A stretch of DNA of 64,000 bases from Pseudomonadota bacterium (lineage in GTDB: Bacteria > Pseudomonadota > Alphaproteobacteria > Micropepsales > Micropepsaceae), in the NCBI GenBank assembly GCA_016201105.1, contig JACQDN010000026.1, forward strand, positions 1 to 64,000. Reading direction: 5' to 3'. The notes under the pieces are model-generated. The model had not been told where the DNA came from. It was given only the letters and a program-made list of their open reading frames with translations, and made no database searches. Below, one piece after another: positions 37,749 through 46,931 of the stretch (position 1 is its first letter; each line of letters opens with the position of its first letter). Position numbers and translations under genes: made by a program.

Positions 37749-38573
37749 ATGACCGAAAAATTCCGCGCTGCCTGTGTTCAGCTTCGCTCGTCCGACGATG
37801 CGCAGGAGAATATCCGGGTCGCTTCGGATCTCATCCGGGAAGCCAAATCCAAAGGCGCGCAATTCATCGCCACGCCCGAGAACACCACACTGATGGCACC
37901 CGATGGCGGCGCAAAACTGGAAAAGAGTTTTGCGGAAGACCGCGATCCCGCCATCCCCGCCTTCTGTTCGCTGGCGGCCATGCTCGACATCTGGCTTTTG
38001 ATCGGTTCACTGCCCATCAAGGTGAGCGCCGAGAAGACGGCCAATCGTTCCTATCTCATCAATCCGCGCGGCCGCATCGTGGCACGCTATGACAAGATCC
38101 ATCTCTTCGACGTGAATTTGTCGTCGGGCGAGGGTTATCGCGAGTCGCGAACGGTCGAAGGCGGCCGCGAAGCCATGCTGGCCGACACGCCGATGGGTAA
38201 GATCGGTATGACGGTGTGCTACGACCTGCGCTTTCCCCAGCTCTACCGCAGCCTCGCCAAGGCGGGTGCATTCATGTTCACAGTGCCCTCGGCCTTCACA
38301 GAGACGACGGGCAAGGCGCATTGGCAGGTGCTTCTGCGCGCGCGGGCGGTCGAGAACGGCGCTTTCGTGATAGCCCCCGCGCAAGGCGGGACCCATGCCA
38401 ACGGCCGCCAGACCTACGGCCACAGCCTGATTGTCGCGCCCTGGGGCGAAATTCTCGCTGAGGCCGGGACCGATCCTTGCGTGATTACGGCGGATATCGA
38501 TCCCGCTGCTGTCACAAATGCGCGTGAGCGTGTGCCAAGCTTGCAGCATGACCGTACCTTCGAAGGCCCCTAA
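37749..38573 (+). CDS. Carbon-nitrogen hydrolase (Nit2/omega-amidase-like)
   Basis: 274 residues of the nitrilase superfamily. The triad is visible: Glu44 in ATPENTTL, Lys in RYDKIHLFD near residue 116, and Cys157 in MTVCYDLRFPQLYR. The wording matches Nit1/Nit2-type amidases, which hydrolyse deaminated glutathione or alpha-ketoglutaramate; the neighbour glutaredoxin suits a glutathione-repair role, by inference. The next gene starts within its last 26 bases. Confidence 0.9.
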   Translation: MTEKFRAACVQLRSSDDAQENIRVASDLIREAKSKGAQFIATPENTTLMAPDGGAKLEKSFAEDRDPAIPAFCSLAAMLDIWLLIGSLPIKVSAEKTANRSYLINPRGRIVARYDKIHLFDVNLSSGEGYRESRTVEGGREAMLADTPMGKIGMTVCYDLRFPQLYRSLAKAGAFMFTVPSAFTETTGKAHWQVLLRARAVENGAFVIAPAQGGTHANGRQTYGHSLIVAPWGEILAEAGTDPCVITADIDPAAVTNARERVPSLQHDRTFEGP

Positions 38574-39168
38574 GGCTGGTTGCGCCGCGCTCGGTGTGCG
38601 CGCGCACTCCGGCTGGGCGGCGGTGATTATTCTTGCCGGCTCCGCCCAAGAGCCGGAGATCATCGACAGGCGACGCATCGAACTGCGCAAGCCCGGCGAC
38701 GAGAACGCGAGATTTCCATTCCACCATGTCGAGTCTTGGAAGCTCGACCGTGCGATGGCGTTCATCCAAAGCTGCACGAAATCTTCGAACGGCTATGCGT
38801 TGACTGCGCTGTCCGACATTGCCGCCCATCTCAAGAAGCGCAGCTTGGTACTCTCAGGGTGCGGGCTGCTCACTGCGAGCGGTCGCACGCTTCCAGACCT
38901 TGCGAACATTCTCGCATCGCATTCGCTGATTCACGCCGCGGAGGGCGAATTCTTTCGCGATGCGATCGCCGATGCCTGTGCAAGGAAGAAGATCGCCGTC
39001 AGCCGGGTGAAGGAGCGCGAGGCATTGACTTGGGCAGCGGCGCGTTTGGGTCTTACCGACGTGCGGTTGAAACTCAAGATGGATGCGCTGGGCAAACCGC
39101 TCGGCCCGCCTTGGACCGCCGATCAGAAGTTGGCAACCGCCGCGGCTTTGCTGGTTTTAGCGGGTTGA
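38548..39168 (+). CDS. Uncharacterised protein
   Basis: 206 residues from an ATG that overlaps the amidase gene by 26 bases. Landmarks are GVRAHSGWAAVI at the start, NILASHSLIHAAEGEFFRDA in the middle and LGPPWTADQKLATAAALLVL at the end. These alternating strands and helices look like a small RNase-H-like or Rossmann fold but I cannot place a family. I recall similar proteins with an ASHxLIHxAEGEFFR block in unrelated phyla. Transfer is possible but not shown. Confidence 0.75.
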   Translation: MTVPSKAPKAGCAALGVRAHSGWAAVIILAGSAQEPEIIDRRRIELRKPGDENARFPFHHVESWKLDRAMAFIQSCTKSSNGYALTALSDIAAHLKKRSLVLSGCGLLTASGRTLPDLANILASHSLIHAAEGEFFRDAIADACARKKIAVSRVKEREALTWAAARLGLTDVRLKLKMDALGKPLGPPWTADQKLATAAALLVLAG

Positions 39169-39232
39169 TGCTTGCGAAACGCACGATTTACCGCCATCTG
39201 TTAGACTGTATGCGTATCCAAGAGTTGCCAGC

Positions 39233-39649
39233 GTGATCGTTTACAATCTCAGTTGCACCAAGGGCCACGCCTTCGAGGGCTGGTTTTCCGGCAGCGCCGC
39301 TTATGACGAGCAGCATGCCGCGGGCAAGCTCGTCTGTCCGGTGTGCGACTCGCGCAAGATCGAAAAGGCCCCAATGGCGCCGGCGCTGGGCACATCGGTG
39401 GGCGAGAAGCGCTCGGCCGGCGAAGAGATGCGCAAGATGCGTCAGTTCGTGACGGGCCTGCGCAAACACATCGAAGAGAACGCCGACTATGTCGGCCCGA
39501 AGTTTCCGGAAGAGGCGCGCAAGATCCACTACGGCGAAACCGAAGAGCGTCACATCTACGGCGAAGCGACTCTGAAGGAGGCGCAAGAACTGGTCGAAGA
39601 GGGAGTTGACGTTGCGCCCCTGCCGCCGGATCTTAGCGAAGCCAACTGA
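39233..39649 (+). CDS. DUF1178 family protein
   Basis: 138 residues with a GTG start at 39233. It opens MIVYNLSCTKGHAFEGWFSG and has two zinc-type cysteines in CPVCDSRKIEKAPMAP, the hallmark of DUF1178. A helical middle and acidic C-terminus follow. Function is unknown; the family is widespread in proteobacteria. Its stop is 4 bases from the convergent ubiG stop. Confidence 0.9.
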   Translation: MIVYNLSCTKGHAFEGWFSGSAAYDEQHAAGKLVCPVCDSRKIEKAPMAPALGTSVGEKRSAGEEMRKMRQFVTGLRKHIEENADYVGPKFPEEARKIHYGETEERHIYGEATLKEAQELVEEGVDVAPLPPDLSEAN

Positions 39650-39653
39650 CCCC

Positions 39654-40418
39654 CTATTTTTCCGCCACCACCATGTAGTTCACGTCCGTATCGTTCGACA
39701 GCCGCCAATCCCATGACAGCGGATCGAATGTAACGCCTTGCGTTTTCAAGATCGTGAGGCCGTTTTCTTCCAAGAGAGCGTGGAGCCGTTCCGGTTCGAC
39801 GAACTTGTTCCAGTCATGCGTGCCGATCGGCAGCCAGCGCAGGACGAATTCGGCGCCGATCTTGGCCAGCGCCAGCGACTTCAAAGTTTTGTTGAGCGTG
39901 GCGATGACCGTCAGTCCACCGGGCTTCAACAGTTTGGCGCACGCCTCCAGATAGGCGCGCAAGTCGGCGACGTGTTCGACGACTTCCATATTGAGCACGA
40001 CGTCGAAGGTGAGACCGTCTTGCACCAGCGCTTCGGCTGAGGCTTGGCGATAGTCGATATCGAGACCGGCCTCGCTCGCATGGGTCGAAGCGATCTTCAC
40101 GCTCTTGTCGGACGGATCGACTCCAGTCACCGCGAAACCAAGCCGTGCCGTGGGCTCGCTCAGCAAACCGCCGCCGCAGCCTATATCGAGCAGCGTGAGG
40201 CCTTCGAACGGGCGCAGGCTCTTCGCCTCCCGCTTGAAATGCGGAGCCGCCGTTTCGCGAATGAATTTGAGCCTAACCGGATTGAATTTGTGCAGCGGTG
40301 CGAACTTGCCCGTGGGGTCCCACCACTCGGCGGCCATGGCGGTGAACTTGGCCACCTCACCAGCGTCGATCGAGGTATGTTGCGGCACCTGGTGCGTCGC
40401 CGTCACGGTTTCGGCCAT
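39654..40418 (-). CDS. ubiG: Ubiquinone biosynthesis O-methyltransferase UbiG
   Basis: 254 residues from the ATG at 40418 ([13 protein letters not shown]). UbiG makes both O-methylations in ubiquinone synthesis. The N-terminal [20 protein letters not shown] block, SAM loop [14 protein letters not shown], and [11 protein letters not shown] are typical. The GTG four codons later, at 40406, may be the authentic start. The first codons overlap the surviving start of lysC on the other strand, leaving no room for a normal promoter or ribosome site (see lysC). Confidence 0.95.
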   Translation of the reverse strand: MAETVTATHQVPQHTSIDAGEVAKFTAMAAEWWDPTGKFAPLHKFNPVRLKFIRETAAPHFKREAKSLRPFEGLTLLDIGCGGGLLSEPTARLGFAVTGVDPSDKSVKIASTHASEAGLDIDYRQASAEALVQDGLTFDVVLNMEVVEHVADLRAYLEACAKLLKPGGLTVIATLNKTLKSLALAKIGAEFVLRWLPIGTHDWNKFVEPERLHALLEENGLTILKTQGVTFDPLSWDWRLSNDTDVNYMVVAEK

Positions 40419-41514
40419 GGCCGGTGAGACGAACAAGCTCGTGGCCTGGACGCGCGAACTCTCTCCACTGCACGACGCGCGCGAATACGACGTTGTTGTG
40501 TCGGCGGGCGAGCAGATCACCGCTGGGCTGACGGCCATCGCGCTGCAGGCCATCGGGGTGAGTGCCCGGTCCTGGATGGGCTGGCAAATCCCTGTGCACA
40601 CCTCGGCGATGCACGGCTCGGCGCGAATCGAGAACATCGATCCCACGGCCCTGGACGAGCGTCTGGAACAGGGCATGACGGCAGTCGTCGCCGGCTTCCA
40701 GGGAATCGCGCCGGACAACCGCATCACGACGATCGGCCGCGGAGGCGGCGACACCAGCGCGGTGGCGGTCGCCGCAGCGATCAAAGCGGACCGTTGCGAC
40801 ATCTACACCGATGTAGACGGTGTCTACACCACAGACCCCCGCATTGTTCCCAAGGCGAGGCGATTGGAGAAGGTCGCCTACGAGGAAATGCTCGAAATGG
40901 CTTCGCTGGGCGCCAAAGTGTTGCAGACCCGCTCGGTTGAAATCGCCATGCTTCATCGCGTGCCCGTCCGCGTGCTTTCGACGTTCAAACCCGAAGCGGG
41001 CGGCACGCTTCTTTGCGACGAGGAAGACATCGTGGAAAAGAAACCCGTCACCGGCATCGCCTATTCGCGCGACGAAGCGAAGATCACGCTTTTGCGCATT
41101 CCCGACCGGCCCGGTATCGCCGCGGCGATCTTCGATCCGCTCGCCGATGCCGGCGTCAATGTCGATATGATCGTGCAGAACGTGTCCGAAGACGGCCGCA
41201 AGACCGACCTCACATTCACGGTCACGCGCGGCGAACTCGCCCGGGCGCTGGACGCCATCGAGAAAGCCTCCGGCGCCATCGGGTATCGCGAACTCAAGTC
41301 GGACGCCAACGTCGCCAAGGTTTCCGTTATCGGCATCGGCATGCGCACTCACGCCGGCGTGGCGCAGACCATGTTCCGGACCTTGGCCGAGAAGGGCATC
41401 AATATTCAGGTGATCTCGACTTCGGAGATTAAAGTCAGCGTGCTGATCGCCGAGGAATATGTCGAACTGGCCGTGCGCGCTCTGCACTCGGCCTATGAGC
41501 TGGATGCGGCATGA
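40417..41514 (+). CDS. lysC: Aspartate kinase, 5'-truncated (KFGGTSV segment missing)
   Basis: The plus strand from about 40396 reads [18 protein letters not shown] and continues as a normal Lys[38 protein letters not shown], two C-terminal ACT domains ([22 protein letters not shown] and [13 protein letters not shown]). But the first 35 or so residues of every aspartate kinase, including the ATP-binding KFGGTSV motif, are absent: upstream DNA encodes ubiG on the opposite strand. The first usable ATG is 40417, giving 365 residues instead of about 405-415. Probably inactive as a kinase, or an assembly or deletion artefact. Confidence 0.85.
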   Translation: MAGETNKLVAWTRELSPLHDAREYDVVVSAGEQITAGLTAIALQAIGVSARSWMGWQIPVHTSAMHGSARIENIDPTALDERLEQGMTAVVAGFQGIAPDNRITTIGRGGGDTSAVAVAAAIKADRCDIYTDVDGVYTTDPRIVPKARRLEKVAYEEMLEMASLGAKVLQTRSVEIAMLHRVPVRVLSTFKPEAGGTLLCDEEDIVEKKPVTGIAYSRDEAKITLLRIPDRPGIAAAIFDPLADAGVNVDMIVQNVSEDGRKTDLTFTVTRGELARALDAIEKASGAIGYRELKSDANVAKVSVIGIGMRTHAGVAQTMFRTLAEKGINIQVISTSEIKVSVLIAEEYVELAVRALHSAYELDAA

Positions 41515-41533
41515 TGAAGTCGCCACAGTTATC

Positions 41534-41647
41534 TTCCTCCCCCGCTTGCGGGGGAGGGGGACCGCGCAGCGGTAGAGGGGGAGCAGCGCAATACTCACCC
41601 CTTCCGCCTCACTGCGTTCGGCACCTCCCCCGTGAACGGGGGAGGAA
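41534..41647. repeat. Inverted-repeat-bounded intergenic element (24-bp arms)
   Basis: Arms 41534-41557 (TTCCTCCCCCGCTTGCGGGG...) and 41624-41647 are reverse complements apart from a few central bases, and each arm is itself a small hairpin. The enclosed DNA has no gene. The right arm ends GGAGGAAAGG and supplies the ribosome-binding site for ptsP, whose ATG is at 41660. Similar CCTCCCCCGC elements are common in alphaproteobacterial intergenic DNA. Confidence 0.75.
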
Positions 41648-41659
41648 AGGATCAAAATA

Positions 41660-43921
41660 ATGCCGCCGGTCGTCGCAGGCGGTCCTCGCGTCCTGTTGCG
41701 CCGTTTGCGCGAGATCATGGCGGAACGGTCGAGTGCGCAGGCGCGCCTCGACAAGCTTGTCGGTGTCATCGCCGCCAACATGGTGGCGGAAGTCTGCTCG
41801 ATCTATTTGCGCCGGGCCGGAAAAGCGCTTGAACTTTTCGCGACCGAAGGTTTGAACCGCACCGCGGTTCACCGCACCCGCCTGAAGGAAGGCGAGGGCC
41901 TTGTCGGCCTTGTCGCGGAGACCGCCGATCCGGTGAACCTGAGCGACGCGCCGGCCGATCCGCACTTCGCCTATCGGCCGGAAACCGGCGAAGACCCCTA
42001 TCGCTCGTTTCTCGGCGTGCCGATCCTGCGCGGTGGCCAGGTCTATGGCGTGCTCACGGTGCAGAACCGCGCGCAGCGGCAATACGACGAAGAAGAAGTC
42101 GAAGCCCTGCAAACCGTCGCCATGGTGCTGGCGGAAGTGGTCGCGCAGGGCGGCCTCTACGATGTCGCCGAACTCGACGAGCCGGAACTGCGTGCCGACC
42201 GTCCTCGCTCTTTCTCCGGCGAGGGACTGTCGGAAGGTGTCGTGGTAGGCCGCGTCGTGCTGCACGAGCCCCGGGTCAAGGTCGAGCGGATGATCGCCGA
42301 CGACCCGCAAATCGAGATGGCGCGCATGAACGGCGCCCTGAACGAACTAGGCGCCGCCGTCGACGAAATGCTGGATTCCAGCGAGCTCGATCTCTCGGGC
42401 GAGAGCCGCGAAGTGATCGAGGCTTACCGGCTGTTCGCGCTGGATCGCGGCTGGCGGGAGAAATTGCGCGATGCTGTTACGGCCGGACTCACTGCCGAGG
42501 CCGCGGTGGAGCGCGTGCAGGACGAGATGCGCTCTCGCGTCATGCGCACCGGCGATCATCTGCTGCGCGAGCGCCTGCACGATTTCGAAGATCTTGCACG
42601 GCGCTTGCAACGACACTTGGGCGGCGTAGATCCGCTCAGTGATTTGCCGAAAGATTCCGCGCTCGTGGCCCGCGCCATGGGGCCGGCAGAATTGCTGGAC
42701 TATGGACGCGACCGCTTGACGGCTTTGGTGCTGGAAGATGTCGCCACCACCTCTCATGTCGCCATCGTGGCGCGCGCCATGGGTTTGCCGCTGGTCGGCA
42801 ATGTGGAAGGCATCGTCGATTCGGCCCGCGCCGGTGACTTGATTGTGGTCGACGGCGAGACCGGCGAAGCGCATTTGCGGCCGCCGCCGGAAATCGTCAC
42901 GGTCTTTCATGCACGGCGCGCACTACGCGCTCAGCGCGTGGCGCAGATCGCCGAGGTGCGTGATCTGCCGGCGGTGACCAAGGATGGGGTGGTTATCCGG
43001 TTGATGATGAACGCCGGACTCCTGATCGACATGCCGCATCTGAGGGAATCTGGCGCGGACGGCATCGGGCTCTTCCGCACCGAGTTGCAGTTCATGGTCG
43101 GCGAATCCATGCCGCGGCTTCCCGACCAGATCGCGTTCTATCGCAAGATTATCGAAGCCGCCGGCGACAAGCCCGTCGTGTTCCGCACGCTCGATCTCGG
43201 CGGGGACAAAATTCTTCCCTATGGCCGCTGGGAGCGTGAGGAAAATCCGGCGCTTGGCTGGCGCGCCATCCGCATCGCGCTCGATCGTCCTGCGTTGCTG
43301 CGCTATCAGATCCGCGCGCTGTTGGCGGCGGCGGACGACCGGGTGCTGCGCATCCTGCTTCCCATGATCACCCATGTGGGCGAGTTCAACGACGCGCGCG
43401 CACTGGTGGATCGCGAGCTGGAACGCGCGCGGCTGCTCGCGCTGCCGCAGCCGCGCCAGACGCTTGTGGGCGCGATGCTCGAAGTTCCCGCGCTGATGTT
43501 CATGCTGCCGCAGATCTTGCGCAGCGCCGACTTCGTATCGATCGGTTCCAACGATCTTTTCCAGTTCGTATTTGCGGTCGATCGCACCAATCCGCGCGTG
43601 GCCAAGCGCTACGACACGCTCAATCCCGCGGCACTGACGCTGATCCGGCAGATCGTCCACAGTGCGGGTGAATCCGGCGGCGAGGTCTCTCTATGCGGCG
43701 AGATGGCAGGAAAGCCGCTGGAAGCGATGGCGTTGATCGGGCTCGGCCTACGGACGCTGTCGATGCAACCCGCCAATATCGGTCCGATCAAGATGATGAT
43801 TCGCAGCGTCGACAGCCGCGAGGTGGGTGAATTCGTAAACAAGCTCTGCAACCGCACAGATCACAGCGTGCGAACGCGCCTGGCAGCTTTCGCTGCTGAA
43901 CGGGGAATCGTCCTCAAGTGA
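41660..43921 (+). CDS. ptsP: Phosphoenolpyruvate-protein phosphotransferase PtsP (EI-Ntr)
   Basis: 753 residues. An N-terminal GAF domain occupies about residues 15-165. The enzyme I part follows: phospho-His366 in ATTSHVAIVARAMGLPLVG, PEP-binding barrel with FRTLDLGGDK and GWRAIRIAL, SIGSNDLFQF, and active-site Cys679 in VSLCGEMAG. PtsP starts the nitrogen-PTS relay, passing phosphate to NPr and EIIA-Ntr. lysC immediately upstream is a common neighbour in alphaproteobacteria. Confidence 0.97.
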   Translation: MPPVVAGGPRVLLRRLREIMAERSSAQARLDKLVGVIAANMVAEVCSIYLRRAGKALELFATEGLNRTAVHRTRLKEGEGLVGLVAETADPVNLSDAPADPHFAYRPETGEDPYRSFLGVPILRGGQVYGVLTVQNRAQRQYDEEEVEALQTVAMVLAEVVAQGGLYDVAELDEPELRADRPRSFSGEGLSEGVVVGRVVLHEPRVKVERMIADDPQIEMARMNGALNELGAAVDEMLDSSELDLSGESREVIEAYRLFALDRGWREKLRDAVTAGLTAEAAVERVQDEMRSRVMRTGDHLLRERLHDFEDLARRLQRHLGGVDPLSDLPKDSALVARAMGPAELLDYGRDRLTALVLEDVATTSHVAIVARAMGLPLVGNVEGIVDSARAGDLIVVDGETGEAHLRPPPEIVTVFHARRALRAQRVAQIAEVRDLPAVTKDGVVIRLMMNAGLLIDMPHLRESGADGIGLFRTELQFMVGESMPRLPDQIAFYRKIIEAAGDKPVVFRTLDLGGDKILPYGRWEREENPALGWRAIRIALDRPALLRYQIRALLAAADDRVLRILLPMITHVGEFNDARALVDRELERARLLALPQPRQTLVGAMLEVPALMFMLPQILRSADFVSIGSNDLFQFVFAVDRTNPRVAKRYDTLNPAALTLIRQIVHSAGESGGEVSLCGEMAGKPLEAMALIGLGLRTLSMQPANIGPIKMMIRSVDSREVGEFVNKLCNRTDHSVRTRLAAFAAERGIVLK

Positions 43922-44101
43922 GCGGCGGTCATCGAAGGGTCCCGCTCAGTTTGTTTGTTAATTTCTTCTCACAACGCCGTGAATATGCGGCAAATTCGCC
44001 AATTTTGAGCCAAATAGTGAGTCACTTATTCTCGGTCTACTTGCCTTGGCAAAACTCCGTCAGCAAAGTGGTGACTGGTTCCACAATCGAAGGGGTCTAA
44101 A

Positions 44102-44374
44102 GTGCGCCTTTCAACTCTTATGCTTGCCGGTGCGGTCGCGTTCACGATGTCGGCTCTTCCTGCGTTCGCAGATCCTGCTACCAGCGCAACAAATCCGCCG
44201 GAAGATCTGGATAGAATAGTTTGCAAGAATATGGACCCGCCGACCGGCACGCATTTGCCCGGTCCTCGGCAGTGCCATAGCCAGCGCGAGTGGAATGACA
44301 TCAGGCGCCAAAGCCAGGAGCAACTCAACAGCTCCCAGCTGAAGGGACTTGAGGGCGCCGCCCCGGGCGGTTGA
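44102..44374 (+). CDS. Small exported protein of unknown function
   Basis: 90 residues with a GTG start at 44102. Signal peptide MRLSTLMLAGAVAFTMSALP then AFA cleavage. The mature part has two cysteines (IVCKNMDPPTGTHLPGPRQC) that may form a disulfide, and a charged helix QREWNDIRRQSQEQL. Small proteins with this C...GTxLxxxxxC...REWxxxR pattern occur in several alphaproteobacteria and remain unnamed. Followed by a strong terminator, so it is a single-gene unit. Confidence 0.8.
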   Translation: MRLSTLMLAGAVAFTMSALPAFADPATSATNPPEDLDRIVCKNMDPPTGTHLPGPRQCHSQREWNDIRRQSQEQLNSSQLKGLEGAAPGG

Positions 44375-44458
44375 AATCGTCGCCTCCAAATTCGAGGCGA
44401 CGTGCGCGCGAGCTGACTGGAATTCGGTTGGCTGTCTCAAATGCTTTCAGATAGATTG

Positions 44459-44496
44459 AAAACCAAGTCAGCCTGCTAACAGGCTGACTTGGTTTT
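44459..44496 (+). terminator. Strong rho-independent terminator
   Basis: A perfect 17-bp stem (AAAACCAAGTCAGCCTG at 44459-44475 with its complement at 44480-44496) and CTAA loop, ending in TTTT. It follows the small exported gene and ends two bases before the ATG at 44499, so it also lies directly in front of rodZ. Confidence 0.9.
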
Positions 44497-44498
44497 GC

Positions 44499-45602
44499 AT
44501 GTTTGGACCGATGGCCAAAGTCACCCAACTAACCCTGGACGAAAACGGCGAATTGAGCCGCAAGCGCATCCACTTGAGGGAAATCTCGGGCGATGCCGAC
44601 GCGCCGCTGGAGACTGTCGGTCAGGACCTCAGGGCCGCCCGGCTCCGCCGCGGCGACGACTTGGCGTCGGTCTCCAAGGCCTTGAAAATCCGTAAAGATC
44701 ATCTGGAAGCGGTCGAGGAAGATCGCATCGATGCTCTGCCGGGGCGGACCTATGCCGTCGGTTTTGTGCGCTCCTACGCCGATTATCTGGGTCTGGATTC
44801 GGTCCAGTACGTGGAGCGGTTCAAGAACCAGATCGCGGGACGTGAAGAAGCGGCGCCCAAGCCGCAGGCCTTCGCGGACGACCATGAAGAGCGCCGCCTG
44901 CCTCACGGATGGGTCATTATCGCGGTGGTCGTGCTGCTCTTGATCGTTTACGGCGCCTATCACCTGGCAATGTCGGCCGACACGTTGTTGCGCCCAGTCG
45001 AGCCGGTGCCGACCCGGATGGCGGCCAAACCCCCGGTCCCCCCGCCGCACACCGTCCCGCCGTCCATGGCGTTGGCACCACAACCGCAAATAACGCAACC
45101 CGTGATCGGCGATAGCCGGACGATGGGCTCCCAAAGCACGCCTGACAGTAGCCGCTCGCCTTCCAGCACCACCAACCCGCAAGCGAACCTGGCGCCCGCT
45201 AACAAGACACAAGTCGGAAAAACACAGACTTTGCCGCAGCCGATCGATGCCGCGGCCCCGGATCAATCGCAGGCCGAGGCCCTAGTCGTTCCGAAAGGCT
45301 TCGTCTACGGCCAGCAGAACGCGAACGCACGTGTGACAATCCGCGTGATGCAGCCGACGAAAATCCTTATCCAAGCGGCCGACGGAACCGTGTTCATCAA
45401 CCGCATGCTGAAAGCAGGCGACAGTTATCAGGTCCCGGACCGGGTCGGCTTGACGCTTTCCACTCCGAACGGCGCTGCCGTGGAACTCGTGCTCGACGGC
45501 CAGGCGATGGGGCACGCCTCCAAGCGTCCCCAGGTGACCGAGGCACTTTCACTCGACCCGCAAGCGATCGTGGACCGCTATAATCGCGGACAGTCCGGCT
45601 GA
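44499..45602 (+). CDS. rodZ: RodZ-like cytoskeletal helix-turn-helix protein
   Basis: 367 residues. An N-terminal HTH (VGQDLRAARLRRGDDLASVS and IRKDHLEAVEEDRIDALPG) meets MreB in RodZ. A single membrane helix (GWVIIAVVVLLLIVYGAYHL) lies near residue 150, then a long Pro/Ser/Thr-rich linker, and a C-terminal DUF4115 domain with ARVTIRVMQPTKILIQAADG. It helps set rod shape. Starts at 44499 or 44511 are both possible; the first abuts the terminator hairpin. The next gene is ispG after 41 bases. Confidence 0.88.
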   Translation: MFGPMAKVTQLTLDENGELSRKRIHLREISGDADAPLETVGQDLRAARLRRGDDLASVSKALKIRKDHLEAVEEDRIDALPGRTYAVGFVRSYADYLGLDSVQYVERFKNQIAGREEAAPKPQAFADDHEERRLPHGWVIIAVVVLLLIVYGAYHLAMSADTLLRPVEPVPTRMAAKPPVPPPHTVPPSMALAPQPQITQPVIGDSRTMGSQSTPDSSRSPSSTTNPQANLAPANKTQVGKTQTLPQPIDAAAPDQSQAEALVVPKGFVYGQQNANARVTIRVMQPTKILIQAADGTVFINRMLKAGDSYQVPDRVGLTLSTPNGAAVELVLDGQAMGHASKRPQVTEALSLDPQAIVDRYNRGQSG

Positions 45603-45643
45603 ATGGCCGCCCAAGACCAGTTGAAACGCCCAGTTGATACGCC

Positions 45644-46774
45644 ATGAGCCTTAGAGCCTATCGTGACATCGCGCGACGCAAGTCGCGCAAGATTCGCGTC
45701 GGTGCTGTGGAAGTCGGCGGCGACGCGCCCATCACCGTGCAGAGCATGACCAATACGGTCACGGCCGACGCGCGCGCGACAATCGATCAGGTGCGCGCGC
45801 TGGAAGAGGCGGGCGCCGATATCGTGCGGGTGTCATGTCCTGATGAAGAATCCACCAAGGCGCTCACGGCCATCGTGAAGGCCGCCAAGGTTCCGATCGT
45901 TGCCGATATTCATTTCCATTACCGCCGCGCGATCGAAGCGGCCGAAGCGGGGGCTGCGTGCTTGCGCATCAATCCCGGCAATATCGGCTCGGCGCAGCGC
46001 GTGCGTGACGTTGTGCAGGCCGCGAAGGACCACGGCTGTTCCATGCGCATCGGCGTCAACGCCGGATCGCTAGAAAAAGAATTGCTCGAGCGTTATGGCG
46101 AGCCGTGCCCGGAAGCGATGGTCGAGAGCGCTCTCAACCACGCAAAGATTCTGGAAGACAACGATTTCACCGAATTCAAGATCAGCGTGAAAGCCTCCGA
46201 CGTTTTCCTCGCTGTCGCTGCCTATCAGGGTTTGGCGCAGGCCTGCGACTACCCGTTGCATCTGGGGATCACCGAGGCCGGCGGGTTGATGTCCGGCACG
46301 GTCAAATCGTCTATCGGCATGGGCATGCTGCTGTGGTCGGGCATCGGCGACACGATTCGCGTCTCGCTCTCTGCCGACCCGGTGGAAGAAATTCGCGCCG
46401 GCTTCGACATCCTGAAATCGCTCAACCTGCGTCATCGCGGCGTGAACATCGTGTCGTGCCCCTCCTGTGCGCGGCAGGGGTTCAACGTCATCGAAACCGT
46501 GCGCGTTCTCGAAGAGCGCCTGAAGCACATCTCCACGCCCATGACGCTGTCGATCATCGGCTGTGTGGTGAACGGACCCGGCGAAGCGCGCGAGACCGAT
46601 ATGGGCTTTACCGGCGGTGGTGCCGGGGGCAGCGCCGGCATGATCTATTTGAACGGCAAACCGGCCTATAAGCTGGAAAATACCAAGCTGGTCGACCATG
46701 TCGTCGAGCTTTGCGAGAAGAAGGCCGAAGAAATCGAAGCCGGCCGCGTCAAGAAACTCGAACCGGCGCTCTAG
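45644..46774 (+). CDS. ispG: 4-hydroxy-3-methylbut-2-enyl diphosphate synthase
   Basis: 376 residues. IspG (GcpE) reduces MEcPP to HMBPP in the MEP isoprenoid pathway using a 4Fe-4S cluster. TVQSMTNT and DIHFHYRRA are in the barrel; cluster cysteines lie in [10 protein letters not shown] and near [10 protein letters not shown]. All motifs are intact. rodZ-ispG adjacency is seen in other proteobacteria. The 3' gap to prfA is filled by a repeat element. Confidence 0.97.
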   Translation: MSLRAYRDIARRKSRKIRVGAVEVGGDAPITVQSMTNTVTADARATIDQVRALEEAGADIVRVSCPDEESTKALTAIVKAAKVPIVADIHFHYRRAIEAAEAGAACLRINPGNIGSAQRVRDVVQAAKDHGCSMRIGVNAGSLEKELLERYGEPCPEAMVESALNHAKILEDNDFTEFKISVKASDVFLAVAAYQGLAQACDYPLHLGITEAGGLMSGTVKSSIGMGMLLWSGIGDTIRVSLSADPVEEIRAGFDILKSLNLRHRGVNIVSCPSCARQGFNVIETVRVLEERLKHISTPMTLSIIGCVVNGPGEARETDMGFTGGGAGGSAGMIYLNGKPAYKLENTKLVDHVVELCEKKAEEIEAGRVKKLEPAL

Positions 46775-46792
46775 CGATGCACAATCAAAACC

Positions 46793-46918
46793 TGTCATGG
46801 CCCGTCAACGCGGGCCACCCAGGTGACATTTGCGCCGTACTGAAAATCCGGTGTGTCGCCTGCCTTGAACTACGGCACCCCGCTCCAACCCGGTGGCCCG
46901 CATTCACGGGCCATGACA
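46793..46918. repeat. Inverted-repeat-bounded intergenic element (27-bp arms)
   Basis: 46793-46819 (TGTCATGGCCCGTCAACGCG...) and 46892-46918 are reverse complements with two mismatches over 27 bases. They enclose about 72 bases and take up most of the ispG-prfA gap. There is no gene inside. The pattern resembles intergenic palindromes common in alphaproteobacteria. Confidence 0.75.
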
Positions 46919-46931
46919 ATTTGGATTTGTC

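Noticed and set aside
40357-41781. Open frame antisense to lysC
   Set aside because: LysC homology is clear on the plus strand; the antisense frame reads through the intergenic repeat with no motif.
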